A DNA stretch of 64,000 bases from Voacanga thouarsii (taxonomy: Eukaryota; Streptophyta; Magnoliopsida; Gentianales; Apocynaceae): NCBI GenBank assembly GCA_026120185.1, contig JANUWF010001477.1:806001-870000 (forward strand). The letters are read 5' to 3'. Below, in pieces: positions 58,364 to 64,000 of this stretch. The position numbers and the translations under genes are program-made. Numbering within the stretch: the first letter of the stretch is position 1; each line of letters starts with the position of its first letter. Under the pieces are notes generated by a model that saw only the letters and a program-made list of their open reading frames with translations, searched no databases and had not been told where the DNA came from.

Positions 58364-58825
58364 TCACTCGAACGCCCAGGAGTGCTCTCTCTGAATTGCC
58401 TCTTCTTCCTCCGGCGTAAAGTCATTCTTGATTCCGAACATATTGCGAACTTCCTCCACTTCCCGATCCTTGATCAAACCGGCAATACTCTGACAGAGTA
58501 AATCCAACAAGTTTTTGATTTCCATATAGTTTGAGGCCAAAGTAAGGTCAACAAGATCATTGAGTTCCTTCTTGACAAACTCAGAATCAAAGTTCTTTTT
58601 ATCCTCATCAGAAACTCCAGAATCTCCATGTTTGTTGAGGTACTCCAACACCATAGCCAAAGTATTGCTATCAACATTGGTCAGAGGGATGGCGGCTTCG
58701 GCGCAACCGTCTTCGATCATGTTCTTGATCATAACAGACTGGGCTGCAACCGATTCTCTAACCGTGAACTCCTCACCATCTCGACTCTTTAAGGTCAAAA
58801 CCTTCTCTTCTGCAGAGGATGACAT
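58364..58825 (-). CDS. SKP1-like protein, SCF ubiquitin ligase adaptor
   Basis: 153 residues, intact, no intron in the coding region. SKP1 bridges cullin-1 and F-box proteins in nuclear and cytosolic SCF ubiquitin ligases. Residues about 6-65 form the POZ-like, cullin-binding half (KVLTLKSRDGEEFTVRESVA ... IPLTNVDSNTLAMVLEYL). A polar linker follows. Residues about 90-153 form the F-box-binding dimerisation half (LNDLVDLTLASNYMEIKNLL, FTPEEEEAIQREHSWAFE). Length and the terminal WAFE match plant SKP1 proteins (about 155-165 residues). The start is set at MSSSAEEKV; the frame is open for 81 more codons upstream, but that part is not SKP1-like. Plants have many ASK paralogues, so no symbol is given. 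Confidence 0.93.
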   Translation of the reverse strand: MSSSAEEKVLTLKSRDGEEFTVRESVAAQSVMIKNMIEDGCAEAAIPLTNVDSNTLAMVLEYLNKHGDSGVSDEDKKNFDSEFVKKELNDLVDLTLASNYMEIKNLLDLLCQSIAGLIKDREVEEVRNMFGIKNDFTPEEEEAIQREHSWAFE

Positions 58826-58885
58826 GATTTTTGTGTGCTGGGAAAATCTGCAGAACTTAGGGTGCTTAGATGAAAATCTTCCTCC

Positions 58886-58902
58886 GAGAAAGAATATAAA
58901 GG
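58886..58902 (-). promoter_or_regulatory. Candidate TATA box of the SKP1-like gene
   Basis: On the minus strand, CCCTTTATATTCTTTC lies about 65-75 bp upstream of the ATG, a suitable distance for a short 5' leader. It is only a candidate, and if used it would exclude the upstream in-frame extension. Confidence 0.4.
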
Positions 58903-59068
58903 GTATTGTGGGATAGAATGCGAATGTATAGGGAGAGAATACTTCGTGGTTTAAAGGTAATTCGAGTAGAATAAGGAAACCAAGAAGAGAGTTCCAGGAT
59001 AGAGACATCCTAGGAAAAGGATTCAGACCACGGAGGGATGCAAGAAAAAAAAAAAGTTGGAGGGTCAA

Positions 59069-60184
59069 AATTTGGGACTACGCAAAAGACTTATTGTTTG
59101 ATTGATGAAAGGGAATTAACGGCAAATACCTTAATGAGATAAAAATATCTTAAATAAATAATTTAATAAGTCAATAAATATTAAAATATTAAATTTTAAT
59201 AAATATAAAAAGAGATAATAATTAATAGACTTGTAAATAACTTAATAACATAATATATATACAAATATTTTGTAATTCATAATTTAATATATTATAATTA
59301 ATGAGAATTTTAAAAGAATTAAGAAGAATAAAAAATATAAATATTTTGTAATATAGAGTCATACTATAATTGGTATGAATTAGGAAAAAAAAAAAAAAAT
59401 GGGAGAGGCCTTGGCCCCCTAGACTAGATGCGTGTCCGCCCCTGATTCAGACTGTTTCGCTCGTAGCTTGCTGACCAAAGTCGTTGCAGAATTTTGGCCC
59501 GCTAAACTTATGCCACCAGTTGAAGATGAGAATTGTTTTCAAAGAAGGTCAATAAATCACATATATTAATCAAATTTGTCATTATTTTAAAGATTTCTAT
59601 AATATTCTGATAATTGTATATATAATCATGATAAATGTATATATAATCGTGATACATATGCATAGATTGCATAAGATTACCGCCCTAGTATATGTATTAA
59701 AAAATAGAAAAAAAATTATTTATGCAATACAATTCAATATTCTATATATATATAGACACACCTTACTAACACCTCCAAAATCTCAATCCTAATTGCTACT
59801 ATTTAAAAAAAAAAATTCTTCTTCCTTTCCTGTCATGCATTGCATTTAAATGTGAGGAATTCACTGTGTTTCTAAAGGTAGTCTTTAATTTTGGAAACAC
59901 TGTCGAATTGTAACTTTGAACTTCTTTTTTATCAACTTGCTTTTATTATGACTGGTCATTTAGTGTTGCTATCATTATGCGACAATACAACTCTTCCAAC
60001 GGCATTTAGATTATTATAAATTGAAACTTTTCTACTTATATATCCTTCTATGTGACATTTTCAAAATGTAAAAATTCGACTACACATTTCTTTTGTTTTT
60101 TCTTTTTGTTGAATTCTTCTTTAGATGCAGATGGTGGTTGTTTGTGATGGTTCCCATTATTGTGGGGAGCTGTTTTCTAGCCTT

Positions 60185-60229
<45 letters not shown>

Positions 60230-60700
60230 CTTTTAACCTTCGCATTTTGTTGTATTTAACTAATTTAAAATTGTCAGCTTTAAAGTTTTTACAGTTAGTT
60301 GATGATATTTATCTACAGTAGTTTCCGTTTTCTTTTTCTCCCTTTGCCTCGTAATGGTCATCTTTGTTTTTTTTTTTTTTTTTTGAAAGATATTATTCCG
60401 ATCCCTTTTTGGCTTTTTATTTGATTTTTTTTTTCTTAATCAAAGTCACAAAACCAGCAAATAATATTTGTGAGTGAAATTCTTTCAATAATACCAACCA
60501 ATGCAGCAACAGTTAATAATCAACGACAGTCAGTTTTTTTTTTTTTTTTTTTTGAGAGGGAGAGAGTTAAAAGCAGGAAAATTTTTTAACAAATCCAAAT
60601 TTACAGCCTCGGTGACATTCAAAACGAAAATCAACCAGCCAAACAGAAGAAAAATTAATTAAAGCTATACCCCCATTTATTTTAGAGTTTTTTTAACCAA
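59069..60700. other. AT-rich intergenic DNA with repeat debris
   Basis: At 59,400-59,450 GGGAGAGGCCTTGGCCCCCT and TGTCCGCCCCTGA resemble the edge of a repeat frequent in plant genomes. (AT)n at about 60,188-60,227. Long poly-T runs at about 60,367-60,384 and 60,535-60,553. No gene seen. Confidence 0.4.
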
Positions 60701-61484
60701 AATATTGCTTTTAGATAAAATACTTAAAACATCGTGTATTTTAATACTCTTTTAAAACTAAAGAAATCACTTCTGTCAAAACGAAATAAAATATTATTAT
60801 ATCCCAAGCTCGACAAAATCTACTATCTTCAAATTTTCTCACCTCTCCCTCCTTTCCGAACTGTTGTCCCAGTCAACCATCAAGTTCTGAAGTCTGCAGT
60901 CAAAGCCATCAAGTGTCTTATTCCCTTCAACCCTTCTCTGAAAATATCATTTTTCTTTGAATACGAGGGGAGAGAGGCAAAGGACTCCCAAGCAAGAGAG
61001 GTGGGGACGTCTGTAGAGGACTTCCAAGTTAACAAGAAAGGCAGAGGACTTTCAAAAGGGAGAGACAGAAGAGGAGAGGCAGTGAGCGACAGGGGCGACA
61101 ACCGTGAGCCTATGGGTTATGGAAGATGGGGTGATGTGGCGGCGAGCGGGGCCGCGGAAAGTGGGGATCTAGGAGGAACGGCAACAGCAACAAAAGGTGG
61201 CAGCAGGAATGGAGGAAGGCAACGGCGATGAAGTTGTGGTGTAGCAGTGGCAACGGCGATGGGGCTGTGGTGGAAGGGTTTTGGATGGCAACAGTTAGGA
61301 CACAAGAACGAGCAGTAGGCAAGGCAAGAACGAAGGAAAGGATGAGAGAGTGAGTGGCAGCTAGGGCAAAATGAAGAATGAAAGAGCGAAAAAGGAAATG
61401 TGCAACTAGGGTTTTGTGGTTAATGGATGGGGCAAAAGTATTAGAGGTGAGGTCGTCCAGTTGTTTTAATAGTTGCCGAATTCT
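60701..61484. other. GC-richer stretch left of the kinase exon
   Basis: Purine-rich on the plus strand and G-rich between 61,080 and 61,280. Long open frames exist on both strands (plus 60,734-61,231; minus 61,110-61,568). Both look compositional (R/G/S-rich and L/P/H-rich) and carry no domain, so I do not call a gene. It could be a 5' region captured with the kinase exon. Confidence 0.35.
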
Positions 61485-61569
61485 GCGGAATTTCCGTGAA
61501 ATGGTGCCATTTCTGGAATTTTGCCCGAGAAGGTGCTTCAGTTGGAATTCCAAATGTAGTGAGGTCATA

Positions 61570-61655
61570 TTAGTGCAAATTTTTTTTTTTAAGCAACCGA
61601 ACTTGAAGTCGCATTAGTACAAAGATTTTTTTTTTTTTTAAGCTACCGAAAGAAA
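61570..61655. repeat. Short tandem duplication before the kinase exon
   Basis: Two copies of an approximately 50-bp unit, (C/G)ATTAGT(G/A)CAAA...poly-T...AAGC(A/T)ACCGAA, lie side by side between the left arm and the exon. Confidence 0.6.
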
Positions 61656-61679
61656 TCCAATCTTCCTGATGTAACACAG

Positions 61680-62160
61680 ATTGTTTGAGAGGTTGGCTGC
61701 TTTAGAAGCAGGAGGAAAGAGCAGGCGCTTTACCCTAGAGGAACTCAAATGTGCAACTAATAATTTTAGTCCTGAAATGTTAATTGGAGAAGGAGGAAAT
61801 AGTAAGGTTTATCGAGCCCATCTAGAATATGGTCAGGCTGCGGCAGTGAAAGTCCTCAACACCTCGCAGCATTCTGAAGAGCATCTTTTCCGGGAGGTGG
61901 AAATACTGAGTGGTCTGAAACATGAGAACATTGTTCAACTTCTAGGATATTGTTACTGCAGAGAGGTGCAGGCTGTTGTTTATAATTTACTCAAGGCATG
62001 TCTGAAGCAAATACTTAAACGGCTTGGATGGGGTGAGAGGATGCAGGTTGCAATTGGTGTTGCAAAGGCATTAGATTACCTCCATTCTTCTTCCCCTCCC
62101 ATCATTCACAGAGCTGTGAAGTCATCGAACATCCTTCTCTCTGAGAATGGCCAACCACAA
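61680..62160 (+). pseudogene. Receptor-like kinase exon (N-lobe to catalytic loop), HRD changed to HRA
   Basis: About 160 residues bounded by an acceptor (ACACAG, 61,674-61,679) and a perfect donor (GTAAGT at 62,161). Order: LFERLAALEAGGKSRRFTLE; helix LKCATNNFS; glycine loop GEGGNSKVY (residues 36-44); VAIK-type lysine K57 (AAVKVL); alpha-C glutamate E72; hinge VVYNLLK; AIGVAKALDYLH; catalytic loop IIHRAVKSSNILL. It resembles plant receptor-like kinases of the At5g57670/RLCK type, which usually have IIHRDVKSSNILL. The catalytic Asp is Ala (GCT, 62,113-62,115), so the product would be inactive as a kinase. No exon with DFG/APE follows in the next 1.8 kb. Confidence 0.75.
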
Positions 62161-62436
62161 GTAAGTTCTTTGCTTCTTTGACCACGTTGAAAGGCCTTAT
62201 TGTATATGATAAAGGAAACATCTTCTATCTTTTAAAGATTTATAGTTGCTTCAAGGTAATCATGAACGTGACCTTAAGTTCGTCGCTTAAAAAAGAAAAA
62301 AAAATTGTACTGAGGTTGCATTTATCATTTTAATAGGTCGCATTCTGTGTACCTCACTACATTTGGAATTCCGACTGAAACACTCCTCTATAGAGGAATT
62401 TCGAATGGAAATAGCACCATTTCACGGAAATTCTGC

Positions 62437-62938
62437 GACTTCTGCTTTGGCCAACCCTGCAGCCTCTAGCAATTGAGAAACCGCTGGTGCCAATGGCAGT
62501 TTCGAAACTTTTCCAAGGATAGGATATTAAAATGCACAATATTTTTACCATTTGAAAAAAAAAAAAAAAGATTCTGTCCTTGTTTTAGTTGAACTTTGTA
62601 ACCGATTTCTTTCTATTGCAAAATTTTCATGCATTCATTGCTACCGAAGACAAAAAAATTTAAGAATGTTAAATTATTAAAATAAGATGCCCTAATATTT
62701 CACATTATAAGCTACAACATAGTTCAAAAGTATCTATTATAACTTAATTTTCACAAAACTTCACTGTGCTTTTTAATTTTGTGCGATCTGCCTCATCCAA
62801 GAAAAGGCAAAACAGAGGAAAAGAGAGGAAGAAGGTTTTGCAACTTTTGGAATAAAGATAGTCTAAGCCGTTTGTGAAGAAAAAGAATAGATCTAATTTC
62901 TAAGTAGTTTTCAACTTTTCTAATCAAACAAGTCCAGT
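62437..62938. other. Spacer right of the kinase unit
   Basis: No gene recognised; AT-rich with a poly-A tract at 62,556-62,569. Confidence 0.4.
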
Positions 62939-62940
62939 TT

Positions 62941-63664
62941 TATAAAGGGTAGGGGACCTATATATGCTTAACTTCCACTATGTACTTGAAGGCTTTTATT
63001 TATAATATAATAATTTATATGAAAAAAAATGCATCCAATTTAATTTGAAAAGTACTTACTAGTTGTTTGGTCGTAGGATTTTGGGATAGGGAACGAAAAT
63101 AAATCACTATTTGTGTTTTGTTAGGGTTTATGAGTTTCAAAATAAGGAAACGAAATTTAGAAATTATGATTCCTAACCAAATTCGTAGGTTTTAGCCTTT
63201 TTAAGCATAAGGAATGATTTTTATTATATTAATAAAGCAAAAACGAGTAAATTTATTGAAACACAATATAGTTATAGTTGATGCTCTCTCTCTCTTTCTC
63301 TTTATAAAGGGTAGGGGACCTATATATGCTTAACTTCCACTATGTACTTGAAGGCTTTTATTTATAATATAATAATTTATATGAAAAAAAATGCATCCAA
63401 TTTAATTTGAAAAGTACTTACTAGTTGTTTGGTCGGAGGATTTTGGGATAGGGAACGAAAATAAATCACTATTTGTGTTTTGTTAGGGTTTATGAGTTTC
63501 AAAATAAGGAAACGAAATTTAGAAATTATGATTCCTAACCAAATTCGTAGGTTTTAGCCTTTTTAAGCATAAGGAATGATTTTTATTATATTAATAAAGC
63601 AAAAACGAGTAAATTTATTGAAACACAATATAGTTATAGTTGATGCTCTCTCTCTCTTTCTCTT
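62941..63664. repeat. 362-bp tandem duplication, two nearly identical copies
   Basis: Copy 1 starts TATAAAGGGTAGGGGACC at 62,941 and copy 2 at 63,303. Both end with a CTCTCTCTCTTTCTCTT tract. I see one difference (GGTCGTAGG against GGTCGGAGG, about 63,074 and 63,436). Each copy contains a GTTTGGTCG..GGATTTTGGGATAGGG ... CCTAACCAAATTCG segment that resembles a short repeat. The duplication is very young or an assembly artefact. Confidence 0.92.
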
Positions 63665-64000
63665 TTTCCTTGACACGAATCAAATGTCTTGTTAAATTAT
63701 CCTAATCTTTTTTTAACTATACAGTCTTAACAGTATTTAGTAGGGCAAAAATGACTCTGTAATTTTTTCCTATTATATGTTTTTTCTATTCGTTTATGCA
63801 TTGGGCCGAGAGGGCATCAAGATTTAATCTAAACTTCGCTTTGTAATAAACATTATATAGCAACTTATCAAGAACATCCTTCACACATATATTTAACGGA
63901 TTTTAGAGGGAAAAAGTTATATTCACAAAAAGCTGGCGATATTGCTAGAGCAAATTTCCTCCTCCCAGACTAATTTTAATTCACTAACAAATTTATCTTT
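63665..64000. other. Right-edge spacer
   Basis: AT-rich, no feature recognised. Confidence 0.4.

Larger units (their letters stand above)
61485..62436. mobile_element. Fold-back or Pack-MULE-like unit carrying a kinase exon (candidate)
   Basis: Left arm 61,485-61,564 (80 bp) and right arm 62,352-62,436 (85 bp) are inverted copies. They share AATTTCCGTGAAATGGTGC and a stretch of GGAATTCCAAATGTAGTGAG with small differences between. The 787-bp interior holds one kinase exon with both splice sites. This is what a gene-capturing Mutator-like or fold-back element would look like. No 9-11 bp target duplication is evident just outside the arms. The alternative is two copies of a short element inserted in opposite orientation in the introns of a real kinase gene. 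Confidence 0.45.

Noticed and set aside
60734..61568. 165- and 152-codon open frames on opposite strands left of the kinase exon
   Set aside because: Overlapping antisense frames with biased composition (G/R/S and L/P/H); no domains; better explained by GC-richer sequence.

Overview
The window is nuclear DNA of a flowering plant, probably a eudicot; the species cannot be named. It is AT-rich, full of microsatellites, and about 80% transposable element. The evidence for a plant is the set of element types (CACTA with an En/Spm-type gene, Ty3-gypsy-like and Ty1-copia LTR elements, a Helitron end), a plant SKP1 gene, and a plant receptor-like kinase exon with consensus splice sites. There are no operons, CRISPR arrays, rRNA genes or intact tRNA genes.

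Positions 1 to about 51,905 are one nested block. The oldest layer is a Ty1-copia element on the + strand. It is visible in four pieces (about 28,265-28,282; 31,686-31,802; 41,094-42,790; 50,301-51,905), and its 5' part lies outside the window. Into it went element A (a non-autonomous gypsy-like element, 11,422-28,264, 5' end outside the window), element E (28,283-31,685), element B (minus strand, 31,803-41,093, same family as A) and element D (minus strand, 42,791-50,300). A itself carries a CACTA transposon (1-11,421), two related 4.5-4.7 kb LTR-like units (G, 14,370-19,046, minus; F, 21,150-25,675, plus) and a solo LTR (26,529-28,107). The CACTA in turn carries another LTR element, H (548-7,887). 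Five junctions have perfect 5-bp target duplications: TTACT, CTCAA, ACTTA, GGTAA and AAGCT. H has GGTAC/GGCAC. Conceptual removal of H, G, B and D puts the host's protein alignment back in register across the junction, which is the strongest support for this layout.

All element coding regions are decayed by stops and frameshifts. A and B carry a gag-like gene plus a second ORF resembling the 'putative plant transposon protein' domain, and no polymerase. H has the second ORF only. D keeps gag and protease but has lost reverse transcriptase to integrase. The copia pieces keep recognisable integrase, reverse transcriptase (YVDD) and RNase H. The LTRs share a layout in which a cluster of short repeats or inverted motifs lies upstream of a TATA box.

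Positions 51,905-64,000 are more gene-like. A 3' fragment of a SKP1-like gene (51,918-52,265) abuts the copia 3' end. An apparently intact SKP1 gene lies on the minus strand (58,364-58,825). A single kinase exon (61,680-62,160) has the catalytic HRD changed to HRA and is flanked by 80-85 bp inverted arms. Between them are AT-rich spacers, a Helitron 3' end at 54,836 and dispersed-repeat debris. A near-perfect 362-bp tandem duplication lies near the right edge.
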